From positions 1-6,235 of the forward strand of contig JAICSG010000256.1 of assembly GCA_025937035.1 (NCBI GenBank): a stretch of 6,235 bases of DNA, written 5' to 3'. The translations under genes and the position numbers were made by a program. The notes beneath the pieces are model-generated. The model was not told the DNA's origin, ran no database searches, and saw only the letters and a list, made by a program, of their open reading frames with translations. The stretch comes from Thermoanaerobaculia bacterium. GTDB taxonomy: Bacteria; Acidobacteriota; Thermoanaerobaculia; Multivoradales; UBA5704. Every line of letters begins with the position of its first letter. Within the stretch, counting starts at the first letter, position 1. Shown piece by piece: positions 1 through 6,231 of this stretch.

Positions 1-1
1 C

Positions 2-1402
<1,401 letters not shown>

Positions 1403-1408
1403 CGGCTC

Positions 1409-1465
1409 AGAGGGTGCCTCAAAGCCAGCCCCGAAGGGGGCTGGCCTGCTTTCGAGACACCCTCT
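1409..1465 (+). terminator. Long nested palindrome after the amidohydrolase, probable (possibly bidirectional) terminator
   Basis: Outer arms AGAGGGTG (1409-1416) and CACCCTCT (1458-1465) are perfectly complementary. Inside them CTCAAAG (1418-1424) pairs with CTTTCGAG (1449-1456) with one bulge. The core arms GCCAGCCCC (1424-1432) and GGGGCTGGC (1437-1445) close on a 4-nt loop. The hairpin begins 7 bases after the TAA stop. There is no clean T-tract: on the plus strand TTAGAAATTT follows, and on the minus strand nothing T-rich. It could instead be a dispersed palindromic repeat, and it lies between two genes that converge on it. Confidence 0.55.
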
Positions 1466-1474
1466 TAGAAATTT

Positions 1475-1530
1475 ACCGGCGGCGACCGCACAATAGTGCA
1501 GTTGGAGTCCGGTGGAGCGGCGGGTTAGCC
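1475..1530 (-). other. Degraded attC-like site (R''-like box plus imperfect hairpin)
   Basis: Read on the minus strand, GGCTAAC (1524-1530) resembles the R'' box (RYYYAAC) of an integron attC site with one mismatch. It is followed by an imperfect hairpin whose outer arms ACCGG/CCGGT (1475-1479, 1509-1513) and inner arms GCAC/GTGC (1488-1491, 1496-1499) share almost the same centre near base 1494. A matching R' box GTTAGCC is missing here but is present, perfectly complementary, at the other end of the insert (2341-2347). In a circularised cassette those two boxes would meet. The distal half of the site does not pair well, so it is diverged or truncated, or the resemblance is chance. Confidence 0.35.
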
Positions 1531-1535
1531 GCTTC
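1523..1535 (+). repeat. 13-bp inverted repeat, left copy
   Basis: GGTTAGCCGCTTC, perfectly complementary to the copy at 2335-2347. It lies 10 bases beyond the stop codon of the membrane peptidase gene. Its internal GTTAGCC is the reverse complement of the R''-like box GGCTAAC. Confidence 0.8.
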
Positions 1536-1545
1536 GTTCGCTCAG

Positions 1546-2322
1546 TTAGCGTTCAATGACCATGTGTAAGCCGGTGAAGTCATATCGGCGTTGGAACTGG
1601 GCGAGAGAAAGATGCTCCTCGCCGCTGAGTGGGTCGGCAAATGTAATCTGATCGTCGCGCAGGTCGAGCACCGCGATAAAGTGGCCTACGCCGCCAAGGC
1701 GAACGCCAACGAGAGCAGGCAAGCCCGCACTCGGGGAGAAGGTTCGCCGGAAATCGAAGTGCGCAGAAAGACCACGACTGCGAACATACCGCGCCAAATA
1801 CCACGCCTCCGTGCCGCCGCCATAGCTGAACGCCGCTCGCGCCGTAGCGCGCTCGGTGGCGCTGACGCCGAGACGGCGAAGAATGGTCGTGACACTCGCG
1901 GGTCCGCATGTCGATGGCGTGCTCTGGAGACTGACATCGCCCTGTGACTGTTCGTGAAACACGTCGTCGGGCAATGGCCCGATGAGTGGCTTGATGTAGG
2001 GCACAACGCCAAGGGCAAGCACCGCGAACAAAGGCAAACCGAGAAGCAGCCGAGGCAGCAAGGCTGCGGCGGCCCCACCGGCACAGCCAAGGAAGACAAC
2101 AAGAAACTCGGAACCAGGCCACGAACGGAGCGCGTAGAACCACTCGTGCTCTCGCAAGATGTGGAGGTAATAGACCGCGAACCAGACTGACGGAACGGCC
2201 AAGAGTGCAAACCCGCAAAGGTAAAGGATGCGAGTCGAGATAAGGCGGGGCCGAAGTTGTGTGTGCGTCACCGCAAACGCGACGACGCTCAATACAACTG
2301 CTGCGACTCCGATGAAGTTCAT
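1546..2322 (-). CDS. Integral-membrane C39-like cysteine peptidase
   Basis: A 258-aa protein with about four hydrophobic helices (roughly residues 3-18, 33-54, 73-90 and 93-110) followed by a papain-like C39 peptidase domain (about 125-258). All four expected residues are seen: oxyanion Gln Q133, nucleophile C139 in STCGPAS, H214 in VGHFIAV and D230 in FADP. C39 domains normally cut double-glycine leaders of bacteriocins at the N-terminus of ABC exporters; here the domain is C-terminal, there is no ATPase, and no leader peptide gene is recognised nearby. The arginine-rich loop between helices 1 and 2 suggests it is cytoplasmic, which would put the peptidase outside the inner membrane (inference). 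Start is ATG with a weak AGG 4 bases upstream; the TAA stop sits in a TAAC motif. G+C and codon choice differ from neighbours, supporting acquisition by transfer. The substrate is unknown; a non-proteolytic transglutaminase-like role is possible. Confidence 0.85.
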   Translation of the reverse strand: MNFIGVAAVVLSVVAFAVTHTQLRPRLISTRILYLCGFALLAVPSVWFAVYYLHILREHEWFYALRSWPGSEFLVVFLGCAGGAAAALLPRLLLGLPLFAVLALGVVPYIKPLIGPLPDDVFHEQSQGDVSLQSTPSTCGPASVTTILRRLGVSATERATARAAFSYGGGTEAWYLARYVRSRGLSAHFDFRRTFSPSAGLPALVGVRLGGVGHFIAVLDLRDDQITFADPLSGEEHLSLAQFQRRYDFTGLHMVIER

Positions 2323-2334
2323 GACCTGCGGCTA

Positions 2335-2347
2335 GAAGCGGCTAACC
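2335..2347 (-). repeat. 13-bp inverted repeat, right copy
   Basis: GAAGCGGCTAACC on the plus strand, i.e. GGTTAGCCGCTTC on the minus strand, identical to the left copy in opposite orientation. It begins 1 base beyond the osmC stop codon and ends 12 bases before the ATG of the peptidase gene. On the minus strand it contains GTTAGCC, which resembles an attC R' box next to a cassette start. Confidence 0.8.
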
Positions 2348-2348
2348 T

Positions 2349-2777
2349 CTATCTCACCACCACCGGCTCCTCCGCGTAGACGAACTCCACCGGCTTCTCC
2401 ACGTCTTCGGAGAGGCTCTTGTGGACCGGGCAGGTGAGGGCGGCGTTCTCCAGCTTCTTGCGCTGGTCCGCGGTGAGCCCGGCCGGCATGTGGATGGTCA
2501 CCGGCACGGCGCCGATGCGGCGGGGGTTGGCCGCCATGTGCTTCTCCAGGCGGAAGGAGAGGCCGGTGAGGTCGATCCCCTCGCGCTCGCCCACGATGGC
2601 GATCAGAGTGAGCATGCAGGCGCCGAGTGAGGTGGCGGCGAGGTCGGTGGGGGAGAAGGAGCTGCCGTCCCCCTGGTTGTCCACCGGAGCCGCCGTCCGG
2701 ATCACCGTCCCCGAGGGGCCGTGGGTCAGCTCCGTCTTCAGATTGCCGATGTACCTGCCCGTGATCTCGACCGCCAT
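2349..2777 (-). CDS. OsmC family peroxiredoxin-like protein
   Basis: A 142-aa OsmC/YhfA-type protein. The family reduces organic hydroperoxides in the cytoplasm as a dimer, using two cysteines. Both are present: C54 in SLGACMLTL at the head of the long helix and C116 in ALTCPVHKSL, the conserved second-cysteine motif. The SPTDLAATSLGAC stretch is diagnostic, and the length is normal. ATG 2777 was chosen over an upstream in-frame TTG (2813) because a strong AAGGAG lies 6 nt before it; the longer form would add 12 residues unlike the family. It lies 32 nt downstream of a small membrane protein gene on the same strand and may share its transcript. Its stop codon abuts the inverted repeat of the insert, so any native terminator has been separated from it. 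YhfA-like members have less certain peroxidase activity than OsmC and Ohr. Confidence 0.93.
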   Translation of the reverse strand: MAVEITGRYIGNLKTELTHGPSGTVIRTAAPVDNQGDGSSFSPTDLAATSLGACMLTLIAIVGEREGIDLTGLSFRLEKHMAANPRRIGAVPVTIHMPAGLTADQRKKLENAALTCPVHKSLSEDVEKPVEFVYAEEPVVVR

Positions 2778-2783
2778 ACGATT

Positions 2784-2789
2784 CTCCTT
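2784..2789 (-). promoter_or_regulatory. Shine-Dalgarno site fixing the osmC start
   Basis: AAGGAG on the minus strand, 6 nt before ATG 2777, inside an A-rich run. It favours the short 142-aa form over a TTG start at 2813. A TATACA sequence just upstream could be a -10 element of an extra promoter, but I see no matching -35. Confidence 0.75.
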
Positions 2790-2809
2790 TTTTCTCAGTG
2801 TATACCGGC

Positions 2810-2974
2810 TCAACGGCCGATCAGGATCAGGACGCCCGCGACCAGCGCCAGCAGCCCCTCAAGAACTCCCATGTAGACGAAGTGCAGGCCGATCAGCAGC
2901 CCCAGGCCCGCCAGGATCAGGTAGATGCTCAACAGCAGCATGCCGAGATTCCGATTGATTCTCGCTGGCGCCAT
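2810..2974 (-). CDS. Small two-helix membrane protein, 54 aa
   Basis: A short gene easily missed by length filters. ATG 2974 has AAAGGAG (2982-2988) 7 nt upstream, and the frame runs 54 codons to TGA. The protein has a basic start (MAPARINRNLGM), a first hydrophobic helix at about 12-30 and a second at about 39-53, with a short turn HFVYMGVLEG between them, ending ILIGR. This suggests a helical hairpin in the inner membrane with a positively charged cytoplasmic N-terminus. The second helix is rich in small residues (LLALVAGVL), which could favour packing. It lies 27 nt after the vapC stop and 32 nt before osmC on the same strand, so co-transcription is likely. Short proteins of this look occur in several environmental phyla; I know no function. 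Good ribosome site, hydrophobic pattern and fit between neighbours make it real rather than chance. Confidence 0.82.
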   Translation of the reverse strand: MAPARINRNLGMLLLSIYLILAGLGLLIGLHFVYMGVLEGLLALVAGVLILIGR

Positions 2975-3001
2975 CTCTGCGCTCCTTTCAAGAGGTGAGG
3001 G

Positions 3002-3424
3002 TCAGGGAATATCTTCGATCCAGAGAATTGGGAGGCGGGACGAGGCCCCTCCGACGGCGTTGTAGAGGCGGCGGTCGGCCGTGACCATGGGGCACTCCTG
3101 ATAGATGGCGAGCGCCAGGTAAAGACTGTCATAGAAGCTCCGTCGAAAGTCCCGTGCGATTTCCCACGCCTCCTCGACGAGCCGCTCGGACGGGAGGATG
3201 TTGAGAGGAAAGCTTTGCAAGGTCTGAAGGAGGGAGGGTACCTTCTCCTCGGAGAGCTCTTGCCGGAGCCATTTCTTCCAGAGGATGTTGCCCGACTCAG
3301 GCCAGAGGAGATCCGGAGCCCAGAGCTCCAGCTCCTCCGAGAGCAGGCGGGCGGCGCTCTCGGAGTGCTCTTCAGGCATTACCCATTTCACCACTACGCT
3401 GGCGTCCACCACGAAACGGGTCAA
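3002..3424 (-). CDS. vapC: PIN-domain toxin, VapC family
   Basis: A 140-aa PIN-domain ribonuclease, the toxin of a type II toxin-antitoxin pair; VapC proteins cut tRNA, rRNA or mRNA when the antitoxin is lost. The acidic active-site set is complete: D7 (RFVVDASVVVKW), E43 (WPESGN), D99 (FYDSLYLALA) and D117 (VTADRRLYN). The FYDSLYLALA motif is typical of the FitB/VapC branch. The start is inferred as TTG 3424, whose TTGA overlaps the antitoxin TGA by 4 nt, the usual coupling for such pairs; GAGAGGA upstream may serve as ribosome site. The frame stays open upstream to 3730, but that part translates into an arginine/proline-rich shadow of the antitoxin and does not belong to the toxin. Free RNase versus DNA-binding alternatives for PIN proteins cannot be separated here. 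Confidence 0.9.
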   Translation of the reverse strand: MTRFVVDASVVVKWVMPEEHSESAARLLSEELELWAPDLLWPESGNILWKKWLRQELSEEKVPSLLQTLQSFPLNILPSERLVEEAWEIARDFRRSFYDSLYLALAIYQECPMVTADRRLYNAVGGASSRLPILWIEDIP

Positions 3425-3651
3425 CGCTCTCGGTCCTCTCGCAGAAGATCGGCACTGTCGCTCGTCATCTTTCCCCGCAGGCTTTGCCGGATTTGTGCCG
3501 CAACCTCCCGGGCCTCGGACATCGACAGCTTGGCCGCCGACTCCAGGATCGCCTTGACCTCGCCTTGCAGGGAGCGGCCGTTCCGTTCGGCGCGGTTCTT
3601 CAACCGGGCCACGATGTCGGGGCTGAGATCGCGGACAAGAATCTGGGCCAT
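3421..3651 (-). CDS. vapB: Ribbon-helix-helix antitoxin, VapB/FitA-like
   Basis: A 76-aa antitoxin of the FitA/VapB ribbon-helix-helix type. The N-terminal strand AQILVRDLSPDIVARLK followed by a helix containing RAERNGRSLQGEVKAIL (to about residue 40) matches the FitA-like Arc fold that dimerises and binds operator DNA. The remainder (about 45-76) is charged and helical, as expected of the segment that wraps around the PIN toxin. ATG 3651 was chosen because AGGAGG lies 4 nt upstream (3656-3661); an in-frame TTG at 3669 would include the ribosome site in the coding sequence. It overlaps vapC by 4 nt. By family habit the VapBC complex should repress its own promoter in the short divergent region to the right. 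Confidence 0.88.
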   Translation of the reverse strand: MAQILVRDLSPDIVARLKNRAERNGRSLQGEVKAILESAAKLSMSEAREVAAQIRQSLRGKMTSDSADLLREDRER

Positions 3652-3717
3652 GGCTCCTCCTGCTAGCAAAATGATACCGCGTTCTCCAGCCCGGGTTCCA
3701 TAGGATATCGTTCCTCC
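3652..3717. promoter_or_regulatory. Divergent intergenic region between vapB and the SDR gene
   Basis: These 66 bases must hold the start signals for both genes. On the minus strand TATCAT (3671-3676) is a possible -10 for vapBC, without a convincing -35. On the plus strand TAGGAT (3701-3706) sits 11 bases before the SDR ATG; if it is a -10 the SDR message would be nearly leaderless. AATGATA and TATCGTT form an imperfect inverted pair around a central CCCGGG palindrome, a weak candidate for the antitoxin operator. Confidence 0.35.
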
Positions 3718-4485
3718 ATGGGAGCCTCATTTCAGGACCGTGTCGTGGTGGTGACGGGCGCCTCGCGAGGGATCGGGGAGGCGATCGCGCGGGCCTTTGC
3801 CTCCGAGGGGGCCCGGGTGGTGCTGGCCAGCCGCAAGCTGGAAGGGGTGGAAGGGGTGGCGGCGGGGATCCGTGAAGGCGGCGGCGAGGCGCTGGCCGTG
3901 GCCTGCCACACCGGCCGGGAGGCGGAGGTCCAGGCTTTGATGGCGCGCGCCCGGGAGGCCTTCGGCGGCGTGGATGTCCTGATCAACAACGCGGCGACCA
4001 ACCCTCACTTCGGGCCAGTCCTCGAAGCCTCGGAGAGCCAGTGGGACAAGACCTTCGAGGTCAACGTCAAGGGGTACGTCCACGCCATCCGGGCGGCCGT
4101 GCCGCTGATGCGCGAGCGGGGGGGCGGGGCGATCGTCAACGTCGCCTCGGTGGCGGGCCTGATCCCCCATACCGGCCTCGGAGTCTATGGTGTGCTCAAG
4201 GCGGCGGTCCTGATGCTGACTCGGACGCTGGCGTTGGATCTGGCGAAGGAGAATATCCGGGTCAACGCCGTCGCTCCGGGCCTGATCCAGACCCGCTTCA
4301 GCGAGGCCCTATGGTTGCAGCCCGAGGCGCGGGAGCGGGCCCTGGCGGCCATCCCCCAGGGGCGGATCGGACAGCCGGAGGACCTCACCGGGGCCGTGCT
4401 CTATCTGGCGGGCGACGCCGCCAAATTCACCACCGGAGCGGTGCTGGTGGTCGACGGCGGGCAGACGCTGGGCGGGGCTTACTGA
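3718..4485 (+). CDS. SDR family oxidoreductase, DHRS4-like
   Basis: A 255-aa classical short-chain dehydrogenase/reductase, a cytosolic NAD(P)-dependent enzyme acting on an alcohol/carbonyl pair. All signatures are present: cofactor motif TGASRGIG (13-20), NNAA (90-93), and catalytic N116, S144, Y157 and K161 (YGVLK). R39/K40 after the second strand suggests NADPH preference. NNAATNPHFGPV, WDKTFEVNVKG, and NAVAPGLIQTRFSEALW closely resemble the DHRS4 carbonyl/retinal reductase branch and set it apart from FabG; the true substrate is unknown. The C-terminal FTTGAVLVVDGGQTLGG is the family's usual ending. The start ATG gives the expected 12 residues before the TG motif, but there is no good Shine-Dalgarno nearby (AGGA is 14 bases away). 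The 3' end overlaps the convergent CHAD gene by 7 nt, leaving no room for a terminator between them. Confidence 0.94.
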   Translation: MGASFQDRVVVVTGASRGIGEAIARAFASEGARVVLASRKLEGVEGVAAGIREGGGEALAVACHTGREAEVQALMARAREAFGGVDVLINNAATNPHFGPVLEASESQWDKTFEVNVKGYVHAIRAAVPLMRERGGGAIVNVASVAGLIPHTGLGVYGVLKAAVLMLTRTLALDLAKENIRVNAVAPGLIQTRFSEALWLQPEARERALAAIPQGRIGQPEDLTGAVLYLAGDAAKFTTGAVLVVDGGQTLGGAY

Positions 4486-5501
4486 GCGGATTCTGAGGAC
4501 GGCGACGCGGCGGCGATCATCCGCTCCCCCAGCCCCTCCACCTCGCGCAGGAAATCCGACGCCTTCCCGTTCAGCCATTCGTCGTCAAGGGTCTCGAACA
4601 GGCGGTCCCGGCGGGCCCGGTTCAGGCGGGCGAGGGCGATCACCCCGGCCTCGTGGGCGCGGCGGCGCTCGGCGCGGAGGAGCTTGTCGTCCGGGGCCGC
4701 GGCGAGGGAGAGCTCCAGGACCTTCCGCGATCTTTGGGCGGCGGCCTCCTCGACAGCCTCGGCGAGCTCCGCCTCCAGCACGTGGGCGTCGTGGAGCTCG
4801 CCCAGGAGATCCTGGAGGCCCTTGAAGCGTTTGACGATGGGACCGGCACCGGGGGTCTCGTCCACCAGTGGCTCCAGCAGGTAGCGTATGCGTTTGGCGC
4901 TGATCCGCGCCTGGTGGGCTTCCGTCTCGTCGTCCGCGTCCTCGATCCTCGCCAGGTGCTGCTCCAGCTCCGCCACCTGCTTGTGGAGGATGCGGGCGGT
5001 CACCTCGGCCAGGGTCGGACGGTCTTCCTTGGGGTCGAGATGGATCTCGACCCGGTAGACGGAGAGCCGGGAGCGCAGGTCCTCCTCGACCTTGGCGAAT
5101 TCGTCCGCGACCTCGTCCTCCATGTCGCCATAGGCCTCCCGTTTGCGCTCTTCGAGGCGGGCGAGCAGCCAGGCGAGGCCGGCCCGGTGGTGCGAAGAGA
5201 GGTGGGGGGAGCGGGCCCGCAGCCATTCGATCTGGACCTCGGTGTCCCGCCCCGGGCCGGTCGAGCCGGCCAGCCGCTTGAGCCGCTTGGCGAGCTTCTT
5301 CGGGATACTGTCCTTGAGCTGGGCATCGTAGGCCCGGAGGCAGCTCCGCAGGCGGCGCAGGCCGACCCGGAAGTCGTGGAGCGCCTCGACGTCGCCGGCA
5401 TCCGCCAGCCGGGGGCGGGCCTCGGCGGCCTGGTCGAGAAAGGAGAGGGCGAGCAGGCGGGCACCCTCCTCGGGCGAGCGGGAGAGGAGGCCGTTAGTCA
5501 C
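4479..5501 (-). CDS. CHAD domain-containing protein
   Basis: A 340-aa all-helical CHAD (conserved histidine alpha-helical domain) protein. CHAD domains bind inorganic polyphosphate through conserved His, Arg and Lys side chains and often associate with polyphosphate granules; no catalytic activity is expected. The first half-repeat has ALHDFRVGLRRLRSCLR (H42, R45, R49, R50, R52). The second has AHQARISAKRIRYLLE (H196, R199, K203, R204, R206), followed by the typical LQDLLGELHDAHVLE. No CYTH, Nudix or phosphatase domain is fused. The start is GTG 5501, 6 nt after the sixA stop and in the same frame; no strong ribosome site is seen, so translation may be coupled to sixA. The 3' end overlaps the SDR gene by 7 nt. 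The C-terminal ~30 residues are Ser/Glu/Ala-rich and probably disordered. Confidence 0.92.
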   Translation of the reverse strand: MTNGLLSRSPEEGARLLALSFLDQAAEARPRLADAGDVEALHDFRVGLRRLRSCLRAYDAQLKDSIPKKLAKRLKRLAGSTGPGRDTEVQIEWLRARSPHLSSHHRAGLAWLLARLEERKREAYGDMEDEVADEFAKVEEDLRSRLSVYRVEIHLDPKEDRPTLAEVTARILHKQVAELEQHLARIEDADDETEAHQARISAKRIRYLLEPLVDETPGAGPIVKRFKGLQDLLGELHDAHVLEAELAEAVEEAAAQRSRKVLELSLAAAPDDKLLRAERRRAHEAGVIALARLNRARRDRLFETLDDEWLNGKASDFLREVEGLGERMIAAASPSSESAQ

Positions 5502-5507
5502 GAAGGA

Positions 5508-6011
5508 TCAATCCGCCAGCTCCCGGAGGTGGGCCGGGGTCATCGCCCAGACCAGGGTGGCGGTGCCGGCGCCGACCTCGTCGGGGAAGTCGAGCAGGCA
5601 GGCGCCCCCCTTGCGGAAGGCGAAGATCCGGCGCTCCGTGCCGGTGAGAAGCCAGGAGAGGATCAGGCTGATGCTCGGCTCGTGCCCCACGGCGGCGATG
5701 CAGTCCTCCTTCTGCTTGCGCAGCCAGCGGAGGAAGTCGTTCGGGGTCGACTCGGGGGAGAGCTCCTCGATCTCGACCTCCTTGAGGCCGCCGTAGACCG
5801 AGTCGACGATGGCGCCGGTCTGGGCCGCGCGGGTCAGAGGGCTGGTCGCCAGCAGGTCGATCTCGGGCACGATCTCCTGGAGCCCGCGCGCCACCTGCTT
5901 CATCTTCTTCCGCCCCTCGTCGGTGAGCGGGCGCAGCCGGTCGTCCTTGCCGGTCTTGGCGAAATCCTCGCGCTCCTCGGCGATGGCGTGTCGGATGAGA
6001 AGAAGCTTCAT
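5508..6011 (-). CDS. sixA: Histidine phosphatase family protein, SixA-like
   Basis: A 167-aa member of the histidine phosphatase (phosphoglycerate mutase-like) superfamily, SixA branch. E. coli SixA removes phosphate from phosphohistidine on proteins of phosphorelays and the nitrogen PTS. The phospho-acceptor motif LLIRHA gives R7/H8; TSPLTRAAQT gives R61; AVGHEPS gives the second histidine H110. The short length and the absence of the long insertions of true mutases fit SixA. ATG 6011 was preferred to GTG 6014 because AGGAGG (6016-6021) lies 4 nt before the ATG but only 1 nt before the GTG. It is the first gene of a two-gene unit with the CHAD gene and has a candidate promoter just upstream. 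SixA-like enzymes next to CHAD genes suggest a polyphosphate or phosphohistidine link, but the substrate is not shown by sequence. Confidence 0.92.
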   Translation of the reverse strand: MKLLLIRHAIAEEREDFAKTGKDDRLRPLTDEGRKKMKQVARGLQEIVPEIDLLATSPLTRAAQTGAIVDSVYGGLKEVEIEELSPESTPNDFLRWLRKQKEDCIAAVGHEPSISLILSWLLTGTERRIFAFRKGGACLLDFPDEVGAGTATLVWAMTPAHLRELAD

Positions 6012-6015
6012 CACA

Positions 6016-6021
6016 CCTCCT
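6016..6021 (-). promoter_or_regulatory. Shine-Dalgarno site fixing the sixA start
   Basis: AGGAGG on the minus strand, 4 nt before ATG 6011. It makes the ATG a better start than the adjacent upstream GTG (6014). Confidence 0.75.
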
Positions 6022-6030
6022 GTCGGGAGA

Positions 6031-6058
6031 AAGGTATCGCAAAGTGTTGAAGCTGCAA
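6031..6058 (-). promoter_or_regulatory. Candidate sigma70-type promoter of sixA-CHAD
   Basis: On the minus strand TTGCAG (6053-6058) and TACCTT (6031-6036) are separated by 16 nt. They would start transcription near 6024, just ahead of the ribosome site. The -35 shares bases with the T-tract of the terminator upstream. The -10 is a weak match, and phylum-specific promoters may differ. Confidence 0.35.
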
Positions 6059-6105
6059 AAAGAGGCCGGGCCGGAGGCCGGAGCTCCCCGGCGCTCCTCC
6101 CGGCC
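6057..6105 (-). terminator. Rho-independent terminator upstream of sixA
   Basis: Read on the minus strand, a GC-rich hairpin is followed by TCTTTTTGC. Arms are GGCCGGG/CCCGGCC (6064-6070, 6099-6105), then GGAG/CTCC (6073-6076, 6094-6097) and GCCGG/CCGGC (6077-6081, 6088-6092) around a 6-nt loop, with small bulges. It would end transcripts arriving from a minus-strand gene beyond the window and insulate sixA. The bases from 6106 to 6209 show no gene, RNA or clear signal to me. Confidence 0.65.
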
Positions 6106-6209
6106 CGGACGACAGGCGCGGAGGCTCGTATTCGGAGAGAGACTACAAGAAGGGTGCGGGAGATCCGGTCGCGAGGAGGTGGCGGGAGTGTGACAGGTAG
6201 GGCCGCCCC

Positions 6210-6231
6210 GCCCGGGCATGAATGCCCGGGC
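6210..6231. repeat. Perfect palindrome, REP-like dispersed repeat candidate
   Basis: Arms GCCCGGGCAT (6210-6219) and ATGCCCGGGC (6222-6231) are perfect over 10 bp with a 2-base centre (GA). The sequence lies in non-coding DNA at the window edge. Short palindromes of this CCCGGGCAT type are often scattered through intergenic regions of GC-rich environmental genomes, so this is probably one copy of a family; only one is visible here. Confidence 0.55.

Larger units (their letters stand above)
1523..2347 (-). mobile_element. Inverted-repeat-bounded low-GC insert carrying one gene; possible stranded integron gene cassette
   Basis: The block is bounded by a perfect 13-bp inverted repeat, and one end lies directly beside the osmC stop codon. 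Sampled 60-base lines inside give about 57-68% G+C against about 67-78% in flanking genes. The single gene uses many codons ending in A or T (GTT, GTA, GCA, CTT, TTG) that neighbours avoid. In the gene's orientation the block reads GTTAGCC, a short leader, ATG, the gene, a TAA stop within CGCTAAC, then GGCTAAC and a hairpin. That is the layout of an integron cassette. No transposase, integrase or clear target-site duplication is visible. A non-autonomous element with terminal inverted repeats is the alternative. The true minus-strand 3' boundary could extend to about 1466. Confidence 0.45.

Noticed and set aside
1403..1545. Complete attC site downstream of the peptidase gene
   Set aside because: No R' box follows the hairpin within this stretch, so only a degraded or half site is reported.
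1591..2190. Plus-strand frames opposite the C39-like peptidase gene
   Set aside because: They have no ribosome sites or recognisable domains, whereas the minus-strand gene has transmembrane helices and a full catalytic set.
2778..2813. TTG start for osmC adding 12 residues
   Set aside because: The strong AAGGAG 6 nt before ATG 2777 and the normal family N-terminus favour the short form.
3425..3730. Upstream extension of the vapC frame giving a 242-aa protein
   Set aside because: The added part is an Arg/Pro/Gly-rich shadow of the antitoxin gene, while the PIN domain begins at the TTG overlapping the antitoxin stop.
4653..6050. 465-codon plus-strand frame opposite CHAD and sixA
   Set aside because: It is the antisense of two well-supported genes. 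Long antisense frames are expected at this GC content, and the protein is low-complexity Gly/Leu/Glu-rich.
5494..6219. 241-codon minus-strand frame covering sixA and its upstream region
   Set aside because: It is a different frame from sixA, has no recognisable motifs, and would run through the terminator hairpin.
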